Shown: positions 1-7,479 of the stretch, piece after piece
Position numbering within the stretch: position 1 is the first letter of the stretch
Layout of the letters: each line of letters begins with the position of its first letter
From: JAGVSR01 sp964589785
GTDB taxonomy: Bacteria; Pseudomonadota; Alphaproteobacteria; Rhizobiales; Hyphomicrobiaceae
Reading direction: 5' to 3'
DNA length: 64,000 nucleotides
NCBI GenBank assembly: GCA_964589785.1
Contig: CAZPUQ010000002.1
Coordinates: forward strand, 310,001-374,000
Notes under the pieces: generated by a model
Told to the model about the DNA's origin: nothing
Seen by the model: only the letters and a program-made list of their open reading frames with translations
Database searches by the model: none
Translations under genes and position numbers: made by a program

Positions 1-126
1 GGGCTTGCCTGCGGCGTCAAGGGCGTCGAGCCGCGCCCGGATGCGGTCGTGGAAGCGCTGATCGATCTTGGTCGGCTGTCCCGACCATAACTTCGCCAGC
101 TCTTTGCTGCGGAACGTCCGGATCAT
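1..126 (-). CDS. HigB-like toxin (RelE/ParE superfamily), 3' end outside window
   Basis: Reading the minus strand from ATG at 126 gives 42 codons that stay open to the window edge. The peptide begins MIRTFRSKEL and continues through an Arg-rich helix to a L-DAL-DAAGKP segment. This matches the N-terminus of HigB-type mRNA-interferase toxins, which typically start MIRSFR, have an 'ARxRLDxLxAA' helix, and continue with a 'DL..PG' segment. Family members are about 90-100 aa, so roughly half is missing. In higBA loci the toxin comes first, so a HigA-type HTH antitoxin is expected beyond the left edge. The gene lies 3' of tRNA-Val and behind a palindromic operator. There is no clear Shine-Dalgarno upstream. 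The + strand frame over the same bases is also open, but I recognise no family in it. Function is inferred from the N-terminal pattern only. Confidence 0.7.
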   Translation of the reverse strand, partial: MIRTFRSKELAKLWSGQPTKIDQRFHDRIRARLDALDAAGKP

Positions 127-134
127 TCAGGGCG

Positions 135-163
135 AACGTAAGCTGATTGCTTACAGTAAGCAA
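135..163 (-). promoter_or_regulatory. Promoter and operator of the HigB-like toxin gene
   Basis: On the minus strand, TTGCTT (163-158) and TACGTT (140-135) are separated by 17 nt, a plausible -35/-10 pair. Between and over them lie three copies of one half-site: GTAAGC at 138-143, GCTTAC at 149-154 and GTAAGC at 156-161. They form two overlapping inverted repeats. The inner one, ttgcttacagtaagcaa (147-163), is perfect with 8-nt arms around one base. Autorepression by the antitoxin is normal for toxin-antitoxin operons; the assignment here is inference. The predicted start point falls about 0-3 nt before the ATG, so the message may be leaderless. Confidence 0.55.
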
Positions 164-284
164 GCGGGTTCCGCCATGCTGTGCGCGCACTCGGGCACAT
201 GGTCGGGCCGCATTCCAAGGCGTGTGCCGGCATGGCGGGACGCTGCGGAAACGCTGCAATGCGTTGGTTGTGCGAGGATTTTCA

Positions 285-359
285 TGGTGGGCGGTGCAGG
301 GATTGAACCTGCGACCCCACCCGTGTGAAGGGTGTGCTCTACCGCTGAGCTAACCGCCC
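285..359 (-). tRNA. tRNA-Val (anticodon CAC)
   Basis: The minus strand folds as a complete cloverleaf. The acceptor stem is GGGCGGT/ACCGCCC with an encoded CCA at 287-285. The anticodon arm is CACCC-TTCACAC-GGGTG with anticodon CAC, and the T arm contains GGTTCAATCC. It reads codon GTG. A second valine tRNA (UAC) with the same acceptor stem lies at 26462. The sequence 3' of this gene holds the toxin locus. Confidence 0.97.
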
Positions 360-477
360 GGCTCGCATGCGCCCGGTGTGTCTTGGGGCGTCGTGAGCCT
401 GAGAGGCGCCCTTATGAAAGGGCGGGCGAAGGGTGTCAAGCGCCCGGCCCGCCCGGATGTCGCGTGCCGGGCCGCCG

Positions 478-705
478 CTATCGCGCCCGCCGCAGGACGA
501 TGCGCAGGACGCCCTCCGACAGGCTCTCCTCCTCGATCGGATGCCCGAGGGTCCGAGAGAGCACCGCGAAGTCCTCCCGCGCGCCGGGATCGGTCGTCAG
601 CACCTCCAGCGTGCCGCCGACGGGCAGGCCGGTCAGGGCCTTGCGGGCCTTGAGGATGGGCAAAGGGCACGCCAGGCCCCGGGCATCGAGCACTTTGTCA
701 GCCAT
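478..705 (-). CDS. TusA-family sulfur carrier protein
   Basis: The 75-aa protein has the TusA/SirA signature 'GLACPLPILKARKAL', with the CPxP motif (Cys13) that carries the persulfide sulfur. The rest, 'LEVLTTDPGAREDF', matches the short two-layer alpha/beta fold. Family members are about 75-85 aa, so this looks complete. TusA proteins relay sulfur from cysteine desulfurases to tRNA thiolation, molybdenum cofactor or other acceptors. Which of these applies cannot be told here because no tusBCDE or moa genes are nearby. A short hairpin (407-424, arms CGCCCTT/AAGGGCG) between this gene and tRNA-Val might end transcription but has no T tract. The gene is divergent from the exporter at 931. Confidence 0.85.
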   Translation of the reverse strand: MADKVLDARGLACPLPILKARKALTGLPVGGTLEVLTTDPGAREDFAVLSRTLGHPIEEESLSEGVLRIVLRRAR

Positions 706-930
706 GGGTGGATTCGAGGATTGCGCGACGGGCGGTCAGATGTAGGGCCGGCCGGCGTCCGGCTCAACCGGCTCTTGCCCCCATTGTGCGGCGGATGCAA
801 CGGTTCGCAGTCCTGTCACGTGATTCTCGGGACGCGCTTTTGCGTTCGGCCGCGAAGCGGGTAGGGTGCGCGCGGGGACGGCCGGGCCACAGAATCCGGA
901 CGGGATCGTGTCGGGACCGGCGTCGAGGGG

Positions 931-3291
931 ATGAAAACGGACATGGCCACCGGGGACGCGCCGCGCCGCTCGTTTCTTTTTTCGTTCGGCCTCGACAAAC
1001 TCGGTCTCGTGGCGCTGAAGGCGCCGCGGTTCTCCGCGCTCCTGATCCTGGTGCTCACCGGACTGGCCGCCTGGGGCGTGACGAACCTGCGCGTCGACGA
1101 CAGCCTGTCGGAGCTCTTCCGCACCGATACCGCGGAGTTCCGGCAGTACGAGGAGATCGACCGGCGCTTTCCCTCGAGCGAGTTCGACGTCCTCATCACC
1201 GTCGCCGGCCAGCCCCTGCTCACCCGCGAAGGCATGAAGGCGCTGCAGAACGCCGTCATCGAGCTGCAGTTGACCGACGGCGTCGGCGGCCTCGTCTCCA
1301 TGCTGTCGGCGCGCGCCAAGCCCGATGCGTCGGGCTACGCGGCCCCCGTGGTGCCCGATGAGCTGCCCGAGGACGGCCCCGCCTTCGACGCGATGGTCGC
1401 CGCCCTGAAGTCGAACGACATCGTCAAGGGCAAGTTCCTCTCCGACGACGGCGAGCTGGCGCTGATCGTGATCGCGCTCGATCGCCCCACCGTCGAGGAG
1501 CAGAGCGCGCGCACTGTGATCGGCGGCATCCAGGCGGTCGTCGACCGGGAGCTGGAGGGCTCCGGGCTGTCGGCCAAGCTCACCGGCGCACCGGTGATGC
1601 AGCTCGAGATCCGCAACGCGGTGGAGCGCGACCGTCTCGTCTACAACGGCCTCGGCTTCCTGGCCGGTCTCACCGTGGCGTTCCTCTTTTTCCGCCGCCT
1701 CTCCCTCACCATGATCGCGGTGCTCGGGCCGTCGATCGCGATCCTGTGGACGCTCGGTGTCCTCGGCGGGCTCGACTACCGCCTCAACCTGTTCGTCAAT
1801 GTCATCACGCCCCTGATCCTGGTCTCGGGCTTCTCGGACAGCATGCATCTGGTGTTCTCGATCCGGCGCGACATCCTTGCCGGCGTGGACCGGGTCGAGG
1901 CCGCCCGCAACGCCGTGCGCGACGTGGCGCCCGCCTGCCTTCTGACGGCCATGAACGCAGCACTGGCGCTGCTGTCGTTCCAGTTCGCGGATTCGGCCCT
2001 GATCCGCACCTTCGGCCAGGCCGCCCTGCTGGCGGTCGCCATCTCCTACATCGCCGTCGCCGTCGTGGTGCCGACGCTCGCCGCGCTCCTGATCCAGCCC
2101 GAGACGGAGACCATCCCCGACATCAAGGAGCACGACACGGGCGGCGTCGGCGTGCTCCAGCGCCTCAGCGAGCGCATCATCGGCACGGTCATCTCGGTGC
2201 CGGGCGTGTTCGTCGCGCTCGGGCTTGCGGCCGTCCTTTTCACGGGCTGGGCCTATAGCCAGCTCACGCCCATGTACCGGCTCGCCGATCAGGTGCCGGA
2301 CAAGGAGCAGGCGCTCGCCGCCACCGCCCAGCTCGACCGCAAGCTGACGGGCGCCAACCCCGTCCACGTGATGATCCAGTGGCCGAAGGGCGCCGAGGGC
2401 AAGCCCGGGATCGGGCTCTACGACGTGGCGACGCTGTCGGTGATCGCGCAAGCCCACGACATCCTGGAGACGAAGGCGGGGCTCGGCAACGTCTGGTCGC
2501 TGGAGAGCCTGCGCCGCTGGCTTGCGGATGCCGGGGACGCCCGGATCGAGACCATCAAGAGCTACGTCGACATCCTGCCCAAGCACCTCGTGCGGCGCTT
2601 CATCGACGAGACGGAGACGGCCGTGCTCGTGACCGCGCGGCTTCCCGACATCGACGCCAGCCAGATCCTGCCGATCGTGGAGCAGATCGACCGGGCGCTC
2701 GATCCGGTGAGGGCCGCCAACAAGGCCTACGAGATCAGCGTCACCGGACTGCCGGCGATCGCCGCGCGCAACTCCGCGAAAATCATCAGCGAGATGAACT
2801 GGGGCCTCGTCGGCGACATCTTCGTCATCTTCATCTTCCTCGGCATCGCGCTTCGGTCCGTGATGGCGGGCGTGTCGAGCGTGCTGCCGTCGCTGTTCCC
2901 GATCTTCGCCACCGGCGCGCTGCTATGGGCCACCGGCCAGGGCATGCAGTTCGCCTCCATCATGGCCCTGACGGTCGCGTTCTCCCTCGCCATCGACAGC
3001 ACGATCCATTTCCTGAACCGCTTCCGGCTGGAGGAGGAGCGCATCGGCCCCGGCCCCCGCTCGGCCCACGATGCCCTGATGGCGACGGCGCATCACATCG
3101 GACCGGCGGTCGTGCTGACGACCATCGTGCTGGCGCTGGGGCTTGGCGTCACGATGCTCTCGCACCTGCCGTCGCTGCGGCTGTTCGGCCAGTTGGCCGG
3201 CATCTGCCTTGCGGCCTCGCTCGTCGGCCAGCTCATCATTTTGCCGGCTACCATTGCCCTCTTCCGGCGCTATTTCCCCTTGCGCCGCTAG
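931..3291 (+). CDS. MMPL/RND-superfamily exporter
   Basis: This is a 786-aa inner-membrane protein with a duplicated RND layout. There is one membrane helix near residue 30, a periplasmic domain ('VDDSLSELFRTD' onward), a block of five helices around 230-390, and then the same pattern again around 435 and 630-780. The sterol-sensing-like segments 'LVSGFSDSMHLVFSIRRD' and 'AFSLAIDSTIHFLNRFR' carry the Asp/Ser-His residues typical of the MMPL and hopanoid-transporter groups rather than drug-pump RND proteins. The substrate is unknown; lipids are the usual cargo of the family. It has no adaptor or outer-membrane partner alongside. The GAGGGG at 925-930 touches the ATG at 931 but is 12 nt from ATG 943, so the start could be 943. 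Confidence 0.85.
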   Translation: MKTDMATGDAPRRSFLFSFGLDKLGLVALKAPRFSALLILVLTGLAAWGVTNLRVDDSLSELFRTDTAEFRQYEEIDRRFPSSEFDVLITVAGQPLLTREGMKALQNAVIELQLTDGVGGLVSMLSARAKPDASGYAAPVVPDELPEDGPAFDAMVAALKSNDIVKGKFLSDDGELALIVIALDRPTVEEQSARTVIGGIQAVVDRELEGSGLSAKLTGAPVMQLEIRNAVERDRLVYNGLGFLAGLTVAFLFFRRLSLTMIAVLGPSIAILWTLGVLGGLDYRLNLFVNVITPLILVSGFSDSMHLVFSIRRDILAGVDRVEAARNAVRDVAPACLLTAMNAALALLSFQFADSALIRTFGQAALLAVAISYIAVAVVVPTLAALLIQPETETIPDIKEHDTGGVGVLQRLSERIIGTVISVPGVFVALGLAAVLFTGWAYSQLTPMYRLADQVPDKEQALAATAQLDRKLTGANPVHVMIQWPKGAEGKPGIGLYDVATLSVIAQAHDILETKAGLGNVWSLESLRRWLADAGDARIETIKSYVDILPKHLVRRFIDETETAVLVTARLPDIDASQILPIVEQIDRALDPVRAANKAYEISVTGLPAIAARNSAKIISEMNWGLVGDIFVIFIFLGIALRSVMAGVSSVLPSLFPIFATGALLWATGQGMQFASIMALTVAFSLAIDSTIHFLNRFRLEEERIGPGPRSAHDALMATAHHIGPAVVLTTIVLALGLGVTMLSHLPSLRLFGQLAGICLAASLVGQLIILPATIALFRRYFPLRR

Positions 3292-3446
3292 GGAGGCCAG
3301 CCCCTCGGACCGCCGTCCGGCCGCTGGGCGATGGTATTTGTTGATCCTGTTCCGCTCGTAACAGCGGGCCGGCCGCGTCGCGGCTAAACCTGTCCCATCG
3401 GATCGCAAACCGTGCCCTGAGGGGCCGAACCGGAAAGGGACACCCG

Positions 3447-3713
3447 ATGCTCAAGACTTTCACCCAGGCCTTCGCCCTGACGCTCGCAATCGCAACCAGC
3501 GCCACGCTCGCCGCACCGGGCTCGGCCGAGGCCGGCGGCCGCGGCAAGGAGTACTTCTCGCAGGCCTACGTGACGAAGCGGCCCCTGCACGGGTTTGAAG
3601 GCCGCGCGCCCTACGGCGACTTCTACTGCAGCTACCAGCGCATTCCGGTCCACAAGATGATCAACGGCCGCCTCAAGGTCGTGGCCTGGACGCTGCAGCA
3701 GCACTGCTACTGA
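3447..3713 (+). CDS. Small secreted protein of unknown function
   Basis: The 88-aa protein is not a family I recognise. Residues 1-29 form a signal peptide: Lys3, a hydrophobic core, then 'GSAEA' before a probable cleavage at Gly30. The mature part is about 59 aa, basic and aromatic, with two cysteines (Cys61 in 'DFYCSYQRIP' and Cys87 near the end) that could form one disulfide in the periplasm. The start is supported by GGAAAGGG about 8 nt upstream. It converges on the gene at 3796-4455, with a strong hairpin between them. Transcription is probably monocistronic. Confidence 0.7.
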   Translation: MLKTFTQAFALTLAIATSATLAAPGSAEAGGRGKEYFSQAYVTKRPLHGFEGRAPYGDFYCSYQRIPVHKMINGRLKVVAWTLQQHCY

Positions 3714-3757
3714 GGCGGTCCCCGCCCCCGTCGCGCTTCCCCCCTCGCGCGGGGGCA

Positions 3758-3779
3758 GGCCCCGGAGCAATCCGGGGCC
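3758..3779. terminator. Hairpin between convergent genes
   Basis: GGCCCCGGA-GCAA-TCCGGGGCC is a perfect 9-bp stem with a tetraloop, 45 nt after the + strand stop and 17 nt before the minus strand stop. There is no T run on either side. It is best read as a bidirectional, possibly factor-assisted terminator. Confidence 0.5.
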
Positions 3780-3795
3780 GACCGCGTCGCAACGG

Positions 3796-4455
3796 CTACC
3801 AGTCCTCGCGCCACAGCGGAAAGGCCATGGCGCCGTTGGGGATCGTCACCGTACCGGCCTTGCCGATGGCGCCATTGACGCCGAGCTCGCCGGCGAACTT
3901 GCGGGCGATGTCGGCCTTGAGGCTCGCGCTGGCGGAGGCCGAGTACTGCAAGGCGTATTCGAACCGGCCGACGGCGAGCCGCACGATCTGGAACTGGAAG
4001 CGGCTCTGCTCGCCCTTGGGGTTCTTTGCACCGAGGCACCTCGTGCGCAACTGCTCGAGCTTGGCCTCGTCGTACTCGTAGATCGTGCCCGTGAAGGTGA
4101 GCGTGACGCCCTGCACGTATTGGCCGTTGAAGGCCGCATTCAGGATGTTCGCCCAGCCGGCGGATAGCCCGAACGACTTCTGGTCGTGCGCGGTGAAGGT
4201 CGCTCCCTCGAGCGCCTGCGAGAAGCCGTCCGCATCGAAGGGCGCGCGGCAGCGCACGACGTTGACTTTCAGCAGCCGCTCGCCCGTGCGCTGGAAGGTC
4301 CGCCGGTCGAGATAGCCGCGCGCGATCGTTCCCGGCGTGTAGTAGGCGAGCGGCGGGGACATGCGGACGACGTTCAGGTTGTCGAAGATCGCGTCGGCGG
4401 CGGCCGCATTCGCTCCGCCCAGAACACACGCAAACACCCCCGCGAGCCGACGCAT
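3796..4455 (-). CDS. Exported protein of unknown function
   Basis: The 219-aa protein starts at ATG 4455, preceded by a GGGGG Shine-Dalgarno. It begins MRRLAGVFAC with a hydrophobic stretch and an Ala-rich segment (about 1-22) that reads as a Sec signal peptide. I do not recognise the mature domain. It contains 'NLNVVRMSPPLAYYTPGTIARGYLDRR'-type beta-rich sequence and ends with a 'PLWREDW' tail. An in-frame extension up to 4770 exists but adds a Pro/Ala/Arg-rich low-complexity stretch in front of a good signal peptide, so I rejected it. It is divergent from the cyclophilin gene at 4791. It is probably periplasmic or surface-bound. Confidence 0.65.
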   Translation of the reverse strand: MRRLAGVFACVLGGANAAAADAIFDNLNVVRMSPPLAYYTPGTIARGYLDRRTFQRTGERLLKVNVVRCRAPFDADGFSQALEGATFTAHDQKSFGLSAGWANILNAAFNGQYVQGVTLTFTGTIYEYDEAKLEQLRTRCLGAKNPKGEQSRFQFQIVRLAVGRFEYALQYSASASASLKADIARKFAGELGVNGAIGKAGTVTIPNGAMAFPLWREDW

Positions 4456-4681
4456 GACCACCCCCACTGACGCGACGGGGCAGCCTAGCGGTTCGGCGGG
4501 AGTTGGGAGAAGCGGGGGCCGGCGGCCCGGCGCCGATTGCCCGCCGCTGTGACCGGCAGGACACGTCGCCGGCGTCTCGCTTGCATGCGCGTCCGCTTCC
4601 CGTGCGCCTCCGCCTTCGGTGAGGGGCGGCTCCTCAGGCTGGGAGGTCGCAGAACTCGCCGCTGTCTCGCGGCCTGTCGGC

Positions 4682-4710
4682 TTGCCAGCTCCGGCGCGAC
4701 CCGCCATAAG
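4682..4710 (+). promoter_or_regulatory. Candidate promoter for the cyclophilin genes (in the 4456-4790 spacer)
   Basis: The 335-nt divergent spacer 4456-4790 holds no convincing gene. Within it TTGCCA (4682-4687), 17 nt and CATAAG (4705-4710) make a plausible housekeeping promoter 80 nt before the lipoprotein cyclophilin. A short direct repeat (CAACAGGC twice, about 4757-4777) follows. The -10 match is weak, so this is tentative. Confidence 0.3.
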
Positions 4711-4790
4711 GGCGCCACGCGGACGCTCGCCGATCAGGCGGTGCCGATCGGCCCGCAACAGGCCCCGCAACAGGCAAGGACGAACCTCCC

Positions 4791-5378
4791 ATGCGCCTCA
4801 CCACTTTGCTCCCGCTCGCCGCGCTCGCCTTCGGTCTCGCCGCATGCGGCAACACCTCCACCGCAGAGGTTGGGGGGCCCGGTGCGACAGGGGGCACTGC
4901 GCCGGCGGCGGGGTCCGACGCGGAGAACACGCTCGTCCTCGAGCTGACCACCGGCACCGTGAAGATCAAGCTCAGGCCCGACCTCGCGCCTCAGCACGTG
5001 GCGCGCGTCAAGACGCTCGCCCGCGAGGGGTTCTACAACGGCATCATCTTCCACCGCGTCATCCCGGGCTTCATGGCCCAGACCGGCGATCCGACCGGCA
5101 CGGGCACCGGCGGCTCGAGCCATCCGGACCTTCCGGCCGAGTTTACGCCGACGCCCTTCGAGCGCGGTACCGTCGGCGCGGCGCGCACGGCCGACCCCAA
5201 CTCGGCCAACAGCCAGTTCTTCATCTGCTTCACCCACGCGCCGAACCTCAACGGGCAGTACACCGTCTGGGGACAGGTGGTCGACGGCATGATGGCGGTG
5301 GACAAGATCGCCAAGGGCGAGCCGCCGCCGAAGCCGGACAAGATCGTCAAGGCCTCCCTCGCCTCGGATTCCAAATAG
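4791..5378 (+). CDS. Peptidyl-prolyl cis-trans isomerase, cyclophilin type, lipoprotein
   Basis: The 195-aa protein starts with a lipoprotein signal peptide ending in lipobox LAAC (Cys19), followed by a Gly/Thr/Ala-rich linker to about residue 45. The cyclophilin domain then shows 'FYNGIIFHRVIPGFMAQTGD' (catalytic Arg in FHRVI) and 'NSANSQFFICF'. It would catalyse Xaa-Pro isomerisation of envelope proteins from a membrane anchor. Gly at position +2 predicts release to the outer membrane by the Lol system, whose permease and ATPase are at 50538-52529. The next gene, 55 nt downstream, encodes a close paralog without an export signal, so the pair looks like a tandem duplication with split localisation. 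Confidence 0.92.
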   Translation: MRLTTLLPLAALAFGLAACGNTSTAEVGGPGATGGTAPAAGSDAENTLVLELTTGTVKIKLRPDLAPQHVARVKTLAREGFYNGIIFHRVIPGFMAQTGDPTGTGTGGSSHPDLPAEFTPTPFERGTVGAARTADPNSANSQFFICFTHAPNLNGQYTVWGQVVDGMMAVDKIAKGEPPPKPDKIVKASLASDSK

Positions 5379-5433
5379 CCGCCGCGACCGCGAACCGCCC
5401 GTCTTCCTGCCCTCACACGGAGAGTGCCACGCC

Positions 5434-5910
5434 ATGGCCGCCATCAAGGACCCCGACAACACGCTGCTCATCGAGACGACCAAGGGCACGGTGACGATCG
5501 AGCTCAGGCCCGATCTGGCACCCAAGCACGTCGAGCGCATCAAGCAGCTCGCGCGCGAGAAGTTCTATGACGGCATCGTCTTCCACCGCGTCATCGACGG
5601 CTTCATGGCGCAGACGGGCTGCCCGCAGGGGCGCGGGACGGGCGGCTCGAAGTATCCCAACCTGCCGGCCGAGTTCAACGACGAGCCGCATGTGCGCGGG
5701 GTGTGCTCGATGGCCCGCTCGTCGATGCCGAACTCGGCCAACAGCCAGTTCTTCATCTGCTTCGACGACGCCACCTTCCTCGACCGCCAGTACACCGTGT
5801 GGGGCAAGGTCATCGAGGGCATGGAGGCGGTCGACCAGCTCGCGCGCGGCGAGCCGCCGCGGTCGCCCGACAAGATGATCAAGGTGCGCGTCGCGGCCGA
5901 TCCGGCGTGA
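5434..5910 (+). CDS. Peptidyl-prolyl cis-trans isomerase, cyclophilin type, cytosolic
   Basis: This 158-aa single-domain cyclophilin has no signal peptide. It shows the full catalytic core: 'FYDGIVFHRVIDGFMAQTG', 'GTGGSKYPNLPAEFND' and 'NSANSQFFICFDDA'. Length is normal for bacterial PpiB-type enzymes. It closely follows the lipoprotein paralog and shares long identical stretches with it, consistent with duplication and with one operon running into DUF423 and queA. This ppi-ppi-queA-tgt order is familiar from Rhizobiales chromosomes. Its likely role is folding and proline isomerisation in the cytoplasm. Confidence 0.93.
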   Translation: MAAIKDPDNTLLIETTKGTVTIELRPDLAPKHVERIKQLAREKFYDGIVFHRVIDGFMAQTGCPQGRGTGGSKYPNLPAEFNDEPHVRGVCSMARSSMPNSANSQFFICFDDATFLDRQYTVWGKVIEGMEAVDQLARGEPPRSPDKMIKVRVAADPA

Positions 5911-5956
5911 GGCAGGCCGCCAGCAGCCGGACGGGGCAGACGAACAACAGGGCATC

Positions 5957-6349
5957 ATGAGCCGCTTCGACGAGACACCGCGCGCCGAGCTCGGCATGGC
6001 CGTCGCCGCCGCCCTGATGGGCGCGGCCGGCGTGGCGCTCGCGGCCGTGGCGGCGCATCGCATCCAGACGCCGGCCATGGAGAGCGCGGCGCAGATGCTG
6101 ATGGTCCATGCCGCCGCCGTGCTGGCGATCGTATCCTGGGCCGCGCGCTCGGCCCATGCGGCCGGGTGGTGGCGCAGCGCGGGCCGCCTGATGCTTCTGG
6201 GGGTCGCCTTGTTCGCCGGCGATGTAGCGCTGCGCGGCTTCGAGTTCGGGCGGCTCTTTCCGGGAGCGGCCCCCACAGGCGGCAGCCTGACGATCCTGGC
6301 CTGGGTGCTGGTCGCCGTCGCCGCCGCGATCGAGTGGCGGCGGAGCTGA
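5957..6349 (+). CDS. DUF423 family membrane protein
   Basis: The 130-aa protein has four predicted membrane segments. The pattern fits the DUF423 (YgdD/TMEM256-like) family: 'GAAGVALAAVAAHRI' near the N-terminus, a His in 'MLMVHAAAVLAIVSWAA', 'LFAGDVALRGFEF' and a final 'PTGGSLTILAWVLVAVAA'. Molecular function is not established for the family. It lies 46 nt after a cyclophilin gene and 31 nt before queA, so it is probably co-transcribed with both, without an obvious functional link to queuosine synthesis. Confidence 0.75.
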   Translation: MSRFDETPRAELGMAVAAALMGAAGVALAAVAAHRIQTPAMESAAQMLMVHAAAVLAIVSWAARSAHAAGWWRSAGRLMLLGVALFAGDVALRGFEFGRLFPGAAPTGGSLTILAWVLVAVAAAIEWRRS

Positions 6350-6380
6350 GCCGCCGCGGCGAGAGAACGGGCCCCGCGGG

Positions 6381-7469
6381 ATGCGCACGGACCTTTTCGA
6401 CTTCGACCTGCCCGAGGAGCGGATCGCGCTTTATCCGGCCAATCCGCGCGACAGCGCGCGCCTGCTCGTCGTGGGGCCGGAGCCCGGCCGGCTGCGCGAC
6501 CTCGGTGTGCTCGACCTGCCCGATCTGCTGGCGCCCGGCGACGCGCTCGTCTTCAACGACACGCGCGTCATCCCCGCCGCGCTCGAAGGTCTGCGCGTGC
6601 GCGAGGAGGGCACCGCGGCGCGGGTCGCCGTCAATCTCGTCAAGCGGGTCGATACCTCCCGCTGGCGGGCGTTCGCGCGGCCGGCCAAGCGGCTCGAGCC
6701 CGGCGACCGCGTGCATTTTGGAGGTACGAACACGAGTTGCCTGCTGGGCGCGCTCGATGCCACGGTGGCGGCGAAGCTCGATGCGGGCGAGGTGGAGCTG
6801 GCCTTCGACCTGTGGGGCGACGAGCTCGACCGCGTGATCGAGGCCATCGGCGCCATGCCGCTGCCGCCCTACATCGCGCTGAAGCGCCCGGCGGACGAGA
6901 CCGACCGCGACAGCTACCAGACGATGTTCGCCAGGAAGGACGGCGCCGTTGCGGCCCCGACGGCCGGGCTCCACTTCACGCCGCGGCTGCTCGATCGGAT
7001 CGATGCCCGAGGACTCTCCCGGCATGTCGTGACGCTGCACGTCGGGCCCGGCACCTTCCTGCCTGTGAAGGCGGAGGATACGTCGGGTCACGTCATGCAT
7101 GCCGAGTGGGGCGAGATCGGCGCGGACACGGCCGCCGCCCTGAATGAGGTGCGGTCCCGCGGCGGGCGGATCGTGGCGGTGGGATCGACCGCGCTCAGGA
7201 CGCTCGAGAGCGCCGCCCGCGACGACGGCACGCTCACGGCATGGTCGGGAGAGACGTCGATCTTCATCACGCCCGGCTACCGCTTCAAGGCCGTCGACGC
7301 GCTGATGACGAACTTCCACCTGCCGCGCTCGACGCTGTTCATGCTCGTCGCCGCATTCGCGGGCCTCGACACCATGCATGCTGCCTACGCGCATGCGATC
7401 CGCGAGGCGTACCGCTTCTATTCCTACGGCGATGCCTGCCTGCTGTTCCCGGCGGCGGAAACACGCTAA
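6381..7469 (+). CDS. queA: S-adenosylmethionine:tRNA ribosyltransferase-isomerase
   Basis: The 362-aa cytosolic enzyme moves the ribosyl part of SAM onto preQ1 at tRNA position 34 and rearranges it to epoxyqueuosine. Family hallmarks are 'LVFNDTRVIPA', 'RKDGAVAAPTAGLHFT', 'HVGPGTFLPVK' and 'NFHLPRSTLFMLVAAFAG'. Length is within the normal 340-365 range. It is followed 10 nt later by tgt, which performs the preceding base-exchange step, so the two genes form a queuosine operon. No preQ1 riboswitch is visible upstream. Confidence 0.97.
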   Translation: MRTDLFDFDLPEERIALYPANPRDSARLLVVGPEPGRLRDLGVLDLPDLLAPGDALVFNDTRVIPAALEGLRVREEGTAARVAVNLVKRVDTSRWRAFARPAKRLEPGDRVHFGGTNTSCLLGALDATVAAKLDAGEVELAFDLWGDELDRVIEAIGAMPLPPYIALKRPADETDRDSYQTMFARKDGAVAAPTAGLHFTPRLLDRIDARGLSRHVVTLHVGPGTFLPVKAEDTSGHVMHAEWGEIGADTAAALNEVRSRGGRIVAVGSTALRTLESAARDDGTLTAWSGETSIFITPGYRFKAVDALMTNFHLPRSTLFMLVAAFAGLDTMHAAYAHAIREAYRFYSYGDACLLFPAAETR

Positions 7470-7479
7470 GGGCCGGGCC

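Noticed and set aside
1..90. + strand frame ending in TAA at 88-90
   Set aside because: It reads as a possible C-terminus, but the opposite strand over the same bases gives a clear HigB-type N-terminus with operator and promoter.
736..2586. 616-aa open frame on the minus strand opposite the MMPL exporter
   Set aside because: It is rich in Arg/His/Asp/Gly with no domain pattern. It is a mirror of a well-supported + strand gene caused by high third-position GC.
4456..4770. N-terminal extension of the 219-aa exported protein
   Set aside because: The extra 105 residues are Pro/Ala/Arg low complexity and precede a good signal peptide and ribosome binding site at 4455.
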